Notes: a model not told the origin generated them from the sequence alone. A stretch of DNA of 64,000 bases from Ponticaulis sp. (GCA_002723155.1 PBNO01000013.1:19749-83748); one strand, 5' to 3'; counted from the stretch's first letter, positions 8,137 to 17,292 are shown. A program made the numbers and translations.

Positions 8137-10688
8137 TCCGCCGCCTCCAGGAGCTCAAACTCCTCGGGGAAGGCGACCGCCTCGATCGCGTCCTGCATCG
8201 CGAAACCGCGATGGACGTAGCTCTCGATATCGGCGAAGACGCCAGGGCTCGAGGAATAGAGCGTGGCCGAAAAGCGATCGAGGACGAGGCGCCCGATGCT
8301 CTCGGTGTCGGGCCCGCGGATGAAGATGTCCGAGTAGTCGACCCCGTTGCGCTTCAAGCTGCGCAGAAGCGCCTCGGTCATGTTGTCCATCTCGAACCGG
8401 TCCGAATTGCGGAAGTCCGAGATCGTCTCGCCCTTCTGCTGGAGGATCAGGAACCAGTCCGAGTTCTCAAGCGCGGCGCGCGACCCTTCCGACTTGTAAT
8501 AGTCGTGGATGGATTGCGTAGCGGTGATGAGCGAGCCGCCGTACTTGCGGCAGGTGCGCGAGTAGGTCTCGACGAAGTCGGCCATCGCCCCGCCCTTCAG
8601 CATCTGCCAGGCCTCATCGATGATGAGCGGCTTGGGAATCGAGCGGTCCATCCGGCGCATGACCTGCGAAGCGATGAACATGATCGAGGTCAGGACGACG
8701 CCGCGCAGTTCCTCGCGGGTGGCGAGGTCGGAAAGCTCGAAAACGGTCAGGTCGGCCGAGAGGTCGAGATTGGCATCGCCGAGGAAGAAACGACCGAAGG
8801 TGCCGCGCGATGCAAACGGCAGCAACGAGGTCGCCAGATCGAAAGCGAACGGATGCTCGGCCTGCTTGAGCGCGTCGATGATGTGGTCGACAGTGCCGTC
8901 GCGGCCGTGCTCGTTCCACACCGCGTTCACCGCTTGGTCGATCAGGCCGCGCTCGGTATCGTTCAGGCGAGTCTCGTTGCGCGCCATCTGTGAAATAATC
9001 GACTTCAGCATAGCCAGGCAGTCGACCAGATAATCGTCGTCGCCACCGGCGAGGTCCTCGTCGATCATCCGGAACGGGTTGATCGAGATGCCCGAAGAGA
9101 GCTTGAACTCGGTGAAGGTGCCGCCGAGCGCCTTCGCCATGTGCTCGAAGCTACGGCCGTCGTCGATGACGATGGTCTTCGCGCCGACGCCGGCAAAGCT
9201 CGCGGTCAGGTCCTGCAGAAGCACCGACTTGCCCGAGCCCGACTTGCCGGCGATCGCGACGTTATGGTTGCCCGCGCCGTTCTGAAACGGCGACCAGAAC
9301 TGTGGCTGACCGCGCCGCCCGATGAACAGCAGGTGCGGGATATTACCGCCGACGAACTCGCCCTGGATGGGCGCGATCGCCGCGACGTTGGCCGAACGCA
9401 TGGTGCGCAGCCGCTTCATCCGCTTGTAGTCGCCATCGAGGCCGTCGGCGAGCATCAGCGGGAAATGCGCCATGAAAGCGGGAAGCTGGATGTGGGTCTC
9501 GTCGATCAGGTCCCACCCGCTCGCCTTGTAGAGCGCCTTCAGCGTCCGTTCGCACGGTTCGCCGCGGCCCTTGGGGGCGATGATCGAGACCGCGTAGTAG
9601 CAGGAGACGAGTTTCTCGCCCTGCTTGACCCGGTCCTGCACGAACTGCCATTCGGCAGCCTCGGTGCGAAGCTTGGGGACCAGCTTGACACCCTTGCCTT
9701 CGGCCAGCGAGCTGGTGCGCGCGAACTTGTAGCCTGCCTTGCTTTCCGAGGTCTCTTGGCCAGGGATGATGCCGCAGACGGTTTGAAGCACAGGGCACGG
9801 CAGGTTGAGCTTGGCGTTGAAGATATCGCCGATGATCTTCTGCGTGTCCCACGGGGCCCAGCGATCGGGGAAGTTGCGCACTGCCATCGTGCGGATGTCG
9901 AAACGCTCCGGCACGAAATCCTTCATCTCGGGAACGCCTTCGACGCTCGAGCCGGTCGGCCGCAGCGACTGTGCATGAACGATGATCCGGTCCTTCTCGA
10001 CGTGCGTCACGAGATCGCGCCGGACGCATTGCTCGTTGATCGGATCGAAGCGGTTATAACCCGGGACCTCGTCGCCAGCGCCGGTCGAGGGCGCGAGGAA
10101 CTCGTCGAACAGGCGGATGAGATCGGTCGGCTCGAAATCGCGCACCGGCACGTCGATCGACTCGAGCGCTGACACGATGCCGTCGCGCATCGTGACGAGA
10201 TCGTCGGTCGAGAGGCCCGAACCCTGCGAAATCCCCACAGCCATCACGACGCGGAAATTGCGCACGAAGAACGGACCGTCGCTTGCCAGCGTCGACCAGA
10301 CACCGTTGCGTAGCTTGTCGATGCGGTGGCGCGCAAGCGTCTGGAAGACGCCCGATGCCTTGTAGCGCGGAAGCGCCCAGTCCTGCAGCTTCTCGGCGAC
10401 GCGCGGGCTCGAATAGTTCGTCACGCTGAACTTGGTGCCGGGCAGCAGGATATCCGAGAACAGCGACCCGATGACGTCGTTCACGCGGTCGTTGGCGCCG
10501 ACCAGCGGCGCAAGCTCGAGGATGAAGCCCTTCGAGCGGACCTGGTGGAAGATGCGCTTGTCTTCATCGAAGGAGCGGTAGCCGAGAAAATGCGAGAGCA
10601 TCGGCACTGCGGGGGGTCGCGAACGCTGCTCGGGCTTGCGACTGTCACCAACGACGAGGTCGACGATATTGCTGAAGGCCTGCCACAT
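8133..10688 (-). CDS. traC: TraC, VirB4-family conjugation ATPase
   Basis: TraC energises pilus assembly at the inner membrane. 851 aa, normal for the family. An N-terminal TraC/VirB4 domain (SHFLGYRSFDEDKRIFHQV) is followed by Walker A GKSGSGKSVLLQDL near residue 481 and Walker B PLIIDEAWQML near residue 687. A C-terminal helicase-like motif ATQSIHDYY follows, as in VirB4 proteins. The ATG lies 6 nt after the traV stop. Confidence 0.96.
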   Translation of the reverse strand: MWQAFSNIVDLVVGDSRKPEQRSRPPAVPMLSHFLGYRSFDEDKRIFHQVRSKGFILELAPLVGANDRVNDVIGSLFSDILLPGTKFSVTNYSSPRVAEKLQDWALPRYKASGVFQTLARHRIDKLRNGVWSTLASDGPFFVRNFRVVMAVGISQGSGLSTDDLVTMRDGIVSALESIDVPVRDFEPTDLIRLFDEFLAPSTGAGDEVPGYNRFDPINEQCVRRDLVTHVEKDRIIVHAQSLRPTGSSVEGVPEMKDFVPERFDIRTMAVRNFPDRWAPWDTQKIIGDIFNAKLNLPCPVLQTVCGIIPGQETSESKAGYKFARTSSLAEGKGVKLVPKLRTEAAEWQFVQDRVKQGEKLVSCYYAVSIIAPKGRGEPCERTLKALYKASGWDLIDETHIQLPAFMAHFPLMLADGLDGDYKRMKRLRTMRSANVAAIAPIQGEFVGGNIPHLLFIGRRGQPQFWSPFQNGAGNHNVAIAGKSGSGKSVLLQDLTASFAGVGAKTIVIDDGRSFEHMAKALGGTFTEFKLSSGISINPFRMIDEDLAGGDDDYLVDCLAMLKSIISQMARNETRLNDTERGLIDQAVNAVWNEHGRDGTVDHIIDALKQAEHPFAFDLATSLLPFASRGTFGRFFLGDANLDLSADLTVFELSDLATREELRGVVLTSIMFIASQVMRRMDRSIPKPLIIDEAWQMLKGGAMADFVETYSRTCRKYGGSLITATQSIHDYYKSEGSRAALENSDWFLILQQKGETISDFRNSDRFEMDNMTEALLRSLKRNGVDYSDIFIRGPDTESIGRLVLDRFSATLYSSSPGVFADIESYVHRGFAMQDAIEAVAFPEEFELLEAAE

Positions 10689-10694
10689 TGCGGG

Positions 10695-11351
10695 TTACTC
10701 CTCGACGGTGCCCGGGAAGCTCGCAGCCTGTCGGCGGGCCTTCGGCTGCTGGGCTTCAAGGCGCTCCGACACCTGCGACTGGATCTGCGCGATCGGATTG
10801 GGCGTCTGCGCCGAGGCGACCTGCGCCTGCCCCTCGGTGGAGCCGGAAGGAGCGGCATCCATCACGCCCGGCGCGATCGCGAGAAACGGCGGAGCGCTCT
10901 CGGCCGCAGCGAGCAAGCCCTGCGAGCGCCCGCGCGAAGGTCCGCGCAGCGCCATCGCTTCCATCGCATCCCCACGACCGGGGAGCAAAGCGGCGGTCCT
11001 GACGACGCGTCGTTCAAACGACGCCCCGGTTGCGTCGGTGTAACCCGGAAAAACCACGGCGAGTTCGTAGGTCGGCGCGGAGGTGGCAACCGGCGCAGCG
11101 GCGACCTGCAGACCCTGCACCGGTACGCCGATACCGTCGTCCATCCGGTAGGGACCGGCGGGATTGAGGAGATCGGTCGAGCTGGTCTCCTCGATGCGCG
11201 CAAGCGCGCTGTCGTCGATCACACTCGAGGGCGCACAGACACCGTCGGGCGCTGAACAGCGGAAGCTTCCGGCAACATTGGTGCCTAGCGTGGTGCAGCC
11301 GCCGAGAGCCGTCCCGAGAAGGGCGAGCGAGATAAGGGCCTTCTGGTTCAT
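10695..11351 (-). CDS. traV: TraV, lipoprotein of the T4SS outer-membrane core
   Basis: TraV is the lipoprotein that anchors the TraB-TraK complex to the outer membrane. 218 aa from MNQKALISLALLG with a lipobox LGGC around residue 18, then the Cys pair FRCSAPDGVC typical of TraV. The low-complexity C-terminus is Ala/Gln/Pro rich. The start is coupled to the dsbC stop (ATGA). A longer open frame exists upstream but would lose the lipoprotein signal. Confidence 0.9.
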   Translation of the reverse strand: MNQKALISLALLGTALGGCTTLGTNVAGSFRCSAPDGVCAPSSVIDDSALARIEETSSTDLLNPAGPYRMDDGIGVPVQGLQVAAAPVATSAPTYELAVVFPGYTDATGASFERRVVRTAALLPGRGDAMEAMALRGPSRGRSQGLLAAAESAPPFLAIAPGVMDAAPSGSTEGQAQVASAQTPNPIAQIQSQVSERLEAQQPKARRQAASFPGTVEE

Positions 11352-12190
11352 GATGCGCTCCCTTCGAGCCAGCTTTCGAGGAATTCGCGCGGGCGGTACC
11401 CGTGGACCACGGCTCCATCCTCGCGCACGATCACAGGGGTGCCGTTGAAGCCGTGCTTGCGCGCAAACGCCTCGTTGGCATCGAGCCCGGTGGTGTCGCA
11501 CTTTGCGCCGCTCGTTATGGCACCGCCGTCGTAGGCCTGCTCGACCGCGCGGCGCTTGTCGGGCGCGCAGATGACCGCTTCGGAAATCGGCCGGGTGCCA
11601 AGGACCGAGATTGGGCGCTCGACGACCTTCACATTGAGGGTCGCCAGCGTCTCGTGCAGCCGCTTGCAGTAGCCGCAGCGGAAGTCGCTGAAGACCGTGA
11701 GCGTCTTCGCGCCGCGGCCCATGACGACCGCTCCGCTCTTGGGCAACGCGGCCAGCGCGGCGGGATCGATCTGGCCGTCGTTACCGGAAGGGTTGCCCGG
11801 CGCCGCGGCACGGGCCTGCTGCGAAGCGTCGTCGCCTTCGCTCTGCGATCCCCCTCCCCCGACCAGCATGTCGGGGTTCATCTCGAGCAGGCGCGCCGCA
11901 GTCAGATCCTGCTTGGTCTCCATATCGTAGACGCGGCCGATGATGAGGTAGCGCGCGCCATGATCGATGTAGAACAGGTTCTGCCTCGCCTGGACTTCGC
12001 ACACGCCTTTGATCTTCTCGCAATCGATCGCGGTGATCTCGGTCTTGGGCAGGCGCTCGCTGAGGGCGGCCTTGACCAGTTCCGGATCGTTCGTGCCGGC
12101 GGCTTGTGCGACTGCGGCGATAGCGGCGGCAGAGCTGATGAGGAGGCCCGCAACGAGCGCGACCTGCCAAGCTTTTCCCTTGAGTTCCAT
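11348..12190 (-). CDS. dsbC: DsbC/TrbB-like periplasmic disulfide isomerase
   Basis: 280 aa. Signal-anchor or signal peptide (WQVALVAGLLISSAAAIAAV), DsbC-type N-terminal dimerisation domain, then a thioredoxin domain with active site FRCGYCKRLHE and cis-Pro GFNGTPVIV. Likely keeps Cys-rich TraN, TraU, TraV and TraH correctly disulfide bonded in the periplasm, as proposed for DsbC of other F-like systems. The ATG was preferred over a TTG four codons earlier because GAGG lies 6 nt before it. Confidence 0.92.
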   Translation of the reverse strand: MELKGKAWQVALVAGLLISSAAAIAAVAQAAGTNDPELVKAALSERLPKTEITAIDCEKIKGVCEVQARQNLFYIDHGARYLIIGRVYDMETKQDLTAARLLEMNPDMLVGGGGSQSEGDDASQQARAAAPGNPSGNDGQIDPAALAALPKSGAVVMGRGAKTLTVFSDFRCGYCKRLHETLATLNVKVVERPISVLGTRPISEAVICAPDKRRAVEQAYDGGAITSGAKCDTTGLDANEAFARKHGFNGTPVIVREDGAVVHGYRPREFLESWLEGSAS

Positions 12191-12198
12191 GTCGAGCC

Positions 12199-13500
12199 TC
12201 AATTCCTGATGAAGGTGCCGTCGAGGAACACGACCTCGACCTGCGCACCGGTGGGCATCTCGACGACCGGCTGATATTGCTCGGCACGTTCGATGAGATA
12301 ATCGGACAGAGTGGTTCCAGCGGTAGCGGCGCCACCTCCGATGGCCTGAATTCCAACCTCTTCTGCTGATGGAAGGACCGGATCTTGGGCAATTCGCGGA
12401 ATCTTCGTCGCGGTCGAAAACGCGTTCCCGACGCCGCTAAACAGGCCGGCGATGAAGGCTTGGGTAGTTAAGCCGCCTTCTCGGCTCACGACCCTTCCAC
12501 GAATTCCGACCTTGCCGCCAAAAGCGATGAAGCCCTTGACCTCGGAGACCGCGAACCGGCCACCTGGTTGCGGGCAAGTCATGCGCTGCAGCTTGACATA
12601 GACCTTCTCGCTCGAGAGATCGCCATAGGCCGCACCGTTGACCATGCAGCCCTGAACGCGCGTGGCGAGCAGCTTGCCGTCGCCATAGACAGAGCGCGCG
12701 GGTCCAGTGACACGTAGCAGAACGGGCAGCGGGTCGCTCTGGCTGCGAGTGTTGGTGGTCGCATCGACACCGACCACCACCGTCGCCTTAGCCATTGAAT
12801 TCGGCGGCAAATAGTTCGGAGAGTCGGTGTAAATAGCAGGAGCGCTCGATGGGTCGATCCGCGATGCCGTCCCCGACGCTGTGGTGAACGACACCATCTT
12901 GACGTCGTTGCTGCGACGCATCGGCTGTGCCGCCGCCGCGCCAGCGCCCTGAGCGGTCCCGGGGGCAGAGGACACGCCCAAAGCCTGCGCGGCGGCGACC
13001 GGCCCGGGGGCGGTCGGGCGAGCGTTCCCGCGGCTCGCCTGCTGGCGGAGCTGCTGGTTCTCGCGTTCGAACGCCTCGAGGACACGCTGGCCGTCTCGGG
13101 CCATGGCGGCGTTCTCGTTGCGAAGGGTCTCGATTTCGCTCTGGAGCTGCTGGACCTGCCCGCCCTGGGCTTCGAGGCCCTTGAGACGCTGGTCCTGCGT
13201 ATTGATCTGGCCCTCGTACATCGCGACCCATTCCTGGTCGACTCGCTGGCGATTCATGAGGGCATCGGTCGAGACCACGGTCTCGGTCCCGCTTCCGGTC
13301 GCCTGCTCGATCTCGTCGTCGGTATCGAGGACGTACATGGCACCGAAAATCGCGATCGCGCCGCCAAGCCCGAACATGAGCATCTTCTGGCGCTTCTGCG
13401 TCTGCGAGTTCTCGGCGATCGTGCCACTGGCATCGAGCGCGTCGTGCTCGTCCATCTCGGCGGCATCGAGATCCTTGGGTTTGCGCTTGAGGAAATCCAT
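12199..13500 (-). CDS. traB: TraB, VirB10-like inner-to-outer membrane scaffold
   Basis: TraB spans the envelope as the VirB10-like core component. 433 aa: cytoplasmic N-terminus, one membrane helix (MLMFGLGGAIAIFGAMYVL), a coiled-coil stretch (residues about 90-155 with QQLQSEIETLRNENAAM), a Pro/Ala linker, then the beta-barrel-type domain (LLRVTGPARSVYG, SEKVYVKLQRMTC, EVKGFIAFGGKVGIRG) ending in VEVVFLDGTF. The gap to traK is 5 nt. Confidence 0.95.
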   Translation of the reverse strand: MDFLKRKPKDLDAAEMDEHDALDASGTIAENSQTQKRQKMLMFGLGGAIAIFGAMYVLDTDDEIEQATGSGTETVVSTDALMNRQRVDQEWVAMYEGQINTQDQRLKGLEAQGGQVQQLQSEIETLRNENAAMARDGQRVLEAFERENQQLRQQASRGNARPTAPGPVAAAQALGVSSAPGTAQGAGAAAAQPMRRSNDVKMVSFTTASGTASRIDPSSAPAIYTDSPNYLPPNSMAKATVVVGVDATTNTRSQSDPLPVLLRVTGPARSVYGDGKLLATRVQGCMVNGAAYGDLSSEKVYVKLQRMTCPQPGGRFAVSEVKGFIAFGGKVGIRGRVVSREGGLTTQAFIAGLFSGVGNAFSTATKIPRIAQDPVLPSAEEVGIQAIGGGAATAGTTLSDYLIERAEQYQPVVEMPTGAQVEVVFLDGTFIRN

Positions 13501-13505
13501 GATGC

Positions 13506-14303
13506 TTACCTTCCTGCAGGGACGACGACGTAGGCGGCGGTGGCCTGGCCCTTCGCGAGGTCGCGATTGGAGATGCTGACGGCGATTGCACCGTCACCGG
13601 CGATGAGTTCTTCCTGCAGCGAGATCGGCGCATCGCCGGTGTTCTCGATCCGGAGGACCTTTCCGGTCATCGTCGGGCTGCGATATTCGCTGAGCAGCTG
13701 GACCTTGATCGCGCCCACGTTGACCGGCGCGCGAGCCGCATCGCTGATCTCGAAACCGCTGACGGAACGCTGTTCGAACATCGCCCGGACCAGGCCGACC
13801 GCGCGATCGTCGAGCGAGGCATTGGCCTGCAGCGTCTCGGGGCGGGCCTGCGGCCGCTCGACATCGGCGTTGGCGACGAACACCTGCACCGCCGCCTCGA
13901 CCGCAACCTGGCAGTCGAACTTGTAGACGAAGCCATTCTGCGTCGTGCCGAAGAACGAGATGTTCGGCTTAGCATAGCCTTGCGGGACCGAGATATAGAT
14001 GTCACCGCGGGTCGGCTCGTGGACGATCGAGAAGTCCTCGCTCTCGATGCCGCTCTGCACCCGCGAAACCGAGACGAACTGGTCGTCCTTCAGTGAAATG
14101 CGGGTCAGGTCCGATTTCGATGCCTGACACCGGACTTCCCCGTTATCCGCGACGAGAATCGTCTCGTCAGCGAGAGCGGGACTGGCCGTCAGGACAAGCC
14201 CGCTGGCGATGAGGGCCGCACCGGTCAGGCGCGAGAGGTGACACAGGCGCGATGCCAGCACCGATCCCGATGCGAACATGAGCGCGGAAACGAGCGGGTT
14301 CAT
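13506..14303 (-). CDS. traK: TraK, VirB9-like secretin component
   Basis: TraK lines the outer-membrane core with TraV and TraB. 265 aa with a signal peptide (LIASGLVLTASPALAD) after a basic N-terminal extension. Family pattern: LVADNGEVRCQASKSDLTRI, FSIVHEPTRGDIYISVP, a C-terminal beta domain GKVLRIENTGDAPISLQE, and the end AYVVVPAGR. The start overlaps the traE stop (ATGA), which favours this ATG even though the signal peptide begins about 24 residues in. Confidence 0.92.
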   Translation of the reverse strand: MNPLVSALMFASGSVLASRLCHLSRLTGAALIASGLVLTASPALADETILVADNGEVRCQASKSDLTRISLKDDQFVSVSRVQSGIESEDFSIVHEPTRGDIYISVPQGYAKPNISFFGTTQNGFVYKFDCQVAVEAAVQVFVANADVERPQARPETLQANASLDDRAVGLVRAMFEQRSVSGFEISDAARAPVNVGAIKVQLLSEYRSPTMTGKVLRIENTGDAPISLQEELIAGDGAIAVSISNRDLAKGQATAAYVVVPAGR

Positions 14304-14866
14304 TCGCCGTCCTCCTCCTTCTTGACGACGACGCCGAAGCCCTTGAGGCGGAGCGAAACGCCGGTGTATTTCCAGTTGAACTGGAAGATTTTGTGTTCGC
14401 GGCGGACGTCGCGCGAACCGACAATGGTGTGGAGCACACCGCCGACCTGGCTGGTCAGGGCATCGGGGTCGGTACGGATCCAGTCGATCGTGACGAACTG
14501 GGTGACCTGCGAGCCTTCCTGCTCGCCGACGATCTTCATCAGATCGGCCTTGAGCGCGCCGCGTGCCTCGGGCGCAGCGATCTTCACAATTCCGTCGAGC
14601 CAGTATTGCATGGTCTCGGGCGAGCGGTTGAGCGCGAGCTGCGCTGTGTCGCGGGTGACGGCTTCGAGATACTCTGGGGTGACTCCGGATGAGCTCAGCG
14701 CCATCTCGCTGGGCAGGATGGGTTGGAGGATCACCTCGCGATCGCGCGTCGAGGCAGCGGTGAACATGACGACCACCAGGATGCCAAGCACGATGCAGAT
14801 AAGCGCCAGCAGATTGCGTTGTTTGAGGGTCCGCTGCGACGCCTCGTGAGCAAGAGAGATGTCCAT
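14300..14866 (-). CDS. traE: TraE, VirB5/VirB8-type assembly protein
   Basis: 188 aa inner-membrane protein of the F-type assembly apparatus. One N-terminal helix (LLALICIVLGILVVVMFTAA) is followed by a periplasmic domain with TraE-like segments (MALSSSGVTPEYLEAVTRD, ALNRSPETMQYWLDGI, FQFNWKYTGVSLRLKGFG). A single base separates its ATG from the traL stop. Confidence 0.93.
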   Translation of the reverse strand: MDISLAHEASQRTLKQRNLLALICIVLGILVVVMFTAASTRDREVILQPILPSEMALSSSGVTPEYLEAVTRDTAQLALNRSPETMQYWLDGIVKIAAPEARGALKADLMKIVGEQEGSQVTQFVTIDWIRTDPDALTSQVGGVLHTIVGSRDVRREHKIFQFNWKYTGVSLRLKGFGVVVKKEEDGE

Positions 14867-14867
14867 G

Positions 14868-15152
14868 TCAGCCCGCCATCACTCGAAGATGAGACGGCGG
14901 AGCGACTTTCAGACCGAAGAATTCACCCGGCAAATGCCAATAGGCAAAATGCAGGATCCAATACATCGAACGCCCGGCCTTCAGTTTGCGATAACCGAAC
15001 CATGCAGCGATGGCCCCTACGAGGCCGATGACTACGTGCTGCGCGAGAATTCCCCAGGCGAATGGGATCACCATCACGAGGAATTCATCAAGCGTCCAGA
15101 ACCCGATCAGCTCGGGGTCGTCGAGATGCTTTGGGATGGAATACTGGTCCAA
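14868..15152 (-). CDS. traL: TraL, small inner-membrane pilus assembly protein
   Basis: 94 aa. TraL family pattern: IPKHLDDPELIGFWTLDEF at the N-terminus, two hydrophobic helices (FLVMVIPFAWGILAQHVVIG and LVGAIAAWFGY), and a C-terminus HFAYWHLPGEFFGLK. Lies directly between pilin and traE as in F. An 86-bp spacer separates it from traA. Confidence 0.94.
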   Translation of the reverse strand: MDQYSIPKHLDDPELIGFWTLDEFLVMVIPFAWGILAQHVVIGLVGAIAAWFGYRKLKAGRSMYWILHFAYWHLPGEFFGLKVAPPSHLRVMAG

Positions 15153-15238
15153 AAGTCGCCTCCGCCCAATTGGGTGGCGCCTTAAAACTGCAGTGCAGCC
15201 CTGGGGTCGCCACCCTTCGGATCAGTCCGATCTTGCGA

Positions 15239-15556
15239 TCAGATCGTACCGGTGACCGTCGAGGTGACGATCGGCACACCGGTGCCGGCACCCACGCCGA
15301 CGCCAACGGGGATCGCGACCTGGCCGAGGGAGAAACGGCCGGAGGCCAGCGCCACGATGCCGCCGGCGAGCGACAGCACGGTGATGATCTTGCCGCCCGA
15401 ACCTTCGAGAAAGTCGGTGAATGCGTTGAGCGCGGTGTCGAACGTGGTGTCGGTACCGGCCATGGCGGCGTCGATCCCGAGCACGCTCATTCCGGCCACG
15501 GCAGCCACCGCGACGGCGAGGCTGCTGCCTGCCTGCTTCAGATTGAGAGCTTTCAT
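15239..15556 (-). CDS. traA: TraA, F-type propilin
   Basis: 105 aa pilin precursor. A leader of about 33 residues ends AAMAG, followed by a small acidic N-terminal segment and two hydrophobic helices (IITVLSLAGGIVALASG and VAIPVGVGVGAGTGVPIVTS) separated by a short basic-polar loop (RFSLGQ), the architecture of conjugative pilins. First gene of the transfer operon. AAGGGAAACATC precedes the ATG. Cleavage could be by the operon S26 peptidase or host LepB. Confidence 0.92.
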   Translation of the reverse strand: MKALNLKQAGSSLAVAVAAVAGMSVLGIDAAMAGTDTTFDTALNAFTDFLEGSGGKIITVLSLAGGIVALASGRFSLGQVAIPVGVGVGAGTGVPIVTSTVTGTI

Positions 15557-15886
15557 GATGTTTCCCTTCTGGTTTCACGAATGACGCTATGCGCCACGAC
15601 CAAAGGGGAACCTGCGGGAACCTTTTCTCAACCTATGCATTCGATGATGTTGGCGATTCTCGCCCGAATCGCCGAAATTTCTCGCCAGTGGGTTCCAATC
15701 CAAGCCACCCTGGGTTTGAATTCAGGACGGGGTGGGATCACATTCAAGCCATGCCAGCCTGTGAGCAGGACACCCTGGCTTATTTCCAACACCACCACCT
15801 TGCGCTAATCGATTCCGAAGAAAATCTCTGAATTTCGGAAGGTGACACGGCGCAATTGCGACGGAAGCTCATCGGGGAAGATATCC
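15557..15886. promoter_or_regulatory. Divergent control region between traA and the first rightward gene
   Basis: 330 bp without a convincing gene; a short open frame here has no good ribosome site. It must carry the tra operon promoter on the minus strand. A direct repeat GGGAACCT occurs twice exactly 10 bp apart (15606-15613 and 15616-15623), about 50-65 bp before the traA ATG, on one face of the helix, a plausible activator or repressor site. I found no clear sigma70 -35/-10 pair. Confidence 0.4.
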
Positions 15887-16252
15887 ATGAGCACCGATCA
15901 AACCGTCGTTCACGAACTGCTTATCAGCGAGGAAGCCTTTGCGATCATCGCCGAGGCAATCCGCGTTCTTTCCATAGAAACATTGAAGTTTCAGAAGCTG
16001 CGAGACGTCGTCACCCACTGCCTCGAACGACTTCCGACATTCACAGACGACGCAGCCTCGCTCTACGAGGAACACCTCCCCTTCGACGGCCGCGTGCGGA
16101 TTTATCTTAGACTGGATCAGGCCTCGAATCTTAAATTCGAGGCCCTGAGAACCGCTCTTTGCGAGCGCATCGGAGAACATTGCGGCGTCCGGGAAGCCGT
16201 AATATTCTGTGCATACGCGGTCTCACGACCGCAACTTTTCTCTTGCCAATAA
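15887..16252 (+). CDS. Hypothetical protein next to tra promoter
   Basis: 121 aa starting MSTDQTVVHEL after GGGGAAG, six bases upstream of the ATG. Mostly helical and acidic with no membrane segment or signal peptide. The C-terminal half (YLRLDQASNLKFEALRTALCE) is not recognised. Its position, divergent from the pilin gene and ahead of two DNA-binding-like genes, suggests a role in transfer control, which is inference only. Confidence 0.6.
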   Translation: MSTDQTVVHELLISEEAFAIIAEAIRVLSIETLKFQKLRDVVTHCLERLPTFTDDAASLYEEHLPFDGRVRIYLRLDQASNLKFEALRTALCERIGEHCGVREAVIFCAYAVSRPQLFSCQ

Positions 16253-16271
16253 GCCTGACCCTAATCCACAG

Positions 16272-16285
16272 TATGCATATGCATA
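16272..16285. promoter_or_regulatory. 14-bp palindrome upstream of HTH-like gene
   Basis: TATGCATATGCATA is a perfect palindrome 22 bp before the ATG of the following gene, so it could be an operator for that gene. No protein is shown to bind it. Confidence 0.4.
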
Positions 16286-16307
16286 GGGCGGGACGTTTGG
16301 AGGGATC

Positions 16308-16799
16308 ATGGGAACGGGGTCGCAAACTGCTGTTAGACTGACATGCGAGCAACGACAGCAGGAATTCGCTGTCCTCATACAAGATCAAATGCGGCGCCAG
16401 GGCGTCAGCATCCGTCAACTCTACGTTGAGGGCTTAATTCGCCAGAACCACCGCAATGGCTTTTACAAACGGATCGCGAACGGCAGCCTCTCCCATGGAG
16501 AATTCAACCAAGTCGCAGAGCGTCTCGGGATCGACCCGGTCCGCGCGGCACTCACAGTCCACTGTTTCGCCAGCGGCCACGCATATGATGATCCGTGCTG
16601 CGAGACTTCGGCCGAGGTCGCGAAAGCGATAGCGGTCCAGCTGCCCGAAGAAATTGCCGCGTGCGACGGCGAGTTCGAACCGATCCGAGACGCATTGTGC
16701 CGTGGAATAGGCAAACGCACATCGAATGCGATCGCTCGATACCACGCTGCCGTCGCACAACGCGACGATGCCGCATTGCTCGACCGCGCATTCGGTTAA
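16308..16799 (+). CDS. Putative helix-turn-helix regulator
   Basis: 163 aa with an excellent ribosome site (GGAGGGATC before ATG). Residues about 30-75 read like an XRE-type helix-turn-helix (QGVSIRQLYVEGLIRQNHRN then LSHGEFNQVAERLGIDPVR). The C-terminal half is helical and unrecognised. Located between the tra control region and a ribbon-helix-helix-like gene, with a palindrome in its own leader. Likely a plasmid transfer or copy-control regulator. Confidence 0.6.
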   Translation: MGTGSQTAVRLTCEQRQQEFAVLIQDQMRRQGVSIRQLYVEGLIRQNHRNGFYKRIANGSLSHGEFNQVAERLGIDPVRAALTVHCFASGHAYDDPCCETSAEVAKAIAVQLPEEIAACDGEFEPIRDALCRGIGKRTSNAIARYHAAVAQRDDAALLDRAFG

Positions 16800-16836
16800 G
16801 GTTCGCTTGACGGACAATGAATTAAGGCCCAAGCCT

Positions 16837-16850
16837 TGTGACTAGTCACA
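16837..16850. promoter_or_regulatory. 14-bp palindrome, candidate operator
   Basis: TGTGACTAGTCACA is perfectly self-complementary and ends 31 bp before the ATG of the ribbon-helix-helix-like gene. Such proteins usually autoregulate through sites of this kind. Confidence 0.45.
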
Positions 16851-16881
16851 TGCGAATCAGCCAGACCGAGGGTGGGCAAGA

Positions 16882-17100
16882 ATGCTAAGCCAGGACCGAA
16901 AGGCAGCGTCGCGTAAACGCCGCCGCGACGAGGGTTTCAAACCCATTGAAGTCTGGCTCCCCGAGCACATGATCGAGAAGATCGACCAGATGAAGGAAAT
17001 GTCCTTCAGCTCGCGGGAAGCTGTTATCATGGCGCTGCTCCAGGACACAGTCGGATTGCAGCGCCCAGTGCAGACTGGAGATCAGCCAGCACTGCTTTGA
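16882..17100 (+). CDS. Small ribbon-helix-helix-like DNA-binding protein
   Basis: 72 aa. A strongly basic N-terminus (RKAASRKRRRDEG) is followed by FKPIEVWLPEHMIEKIDQM (beta strand plus helix A) and SFSSREAVIMALLQDTVG (helix B), the plan of CopG/MetJ-type repressors. A palindrome lies just upstream and a strong terminator just after the stop. Likely an autoregulated plasmid copy or transfer repressor; target unknown. Confidence 0.65.
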   Translation: MLSQDRKAASRKRRRDEGFKPIEVWLPEHMIEKIDQMKEMSFSSREAVIMALLQDTVGLQRPVQTGDQPALL

Positions 17101-17103
17101 AAC

Positions 17104-17136
17104 AAAAAAGGGCTCCGCGCCAACGGAGCCCTTTTT
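17104..17136 (+). terminator. Rho-independent terminator
   Basis: Stem GGGCTCCG/CGGAGCCC with a 6-nt loop followed by TTTTT and preceded by AAAAAA, so it can work in both directions. Ends the RHH gene transcript. Confidence 0.9.
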
Positions 17137-17292
17137 GCACATCCTGTCTCTGGAGTGGCAATGTCTGCACTCTCCCTAGCGACAGACCGGAACGCTGGCA
17201 AGCGCTTTTGCGCGCGATGAGACGCGCGAACAGCTTGCCGGATTTGAGAGGCGCCGACGGCGCGTAACGTAGGGAGGTCAGCGACGCAGAAA

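Noticed and set aside
15589-15831. 80-aa plus-strand open frame in the traA upstream region
   Set aside because: No ribosome site, no recognisable pattern, and it covers the expected tra promoter.
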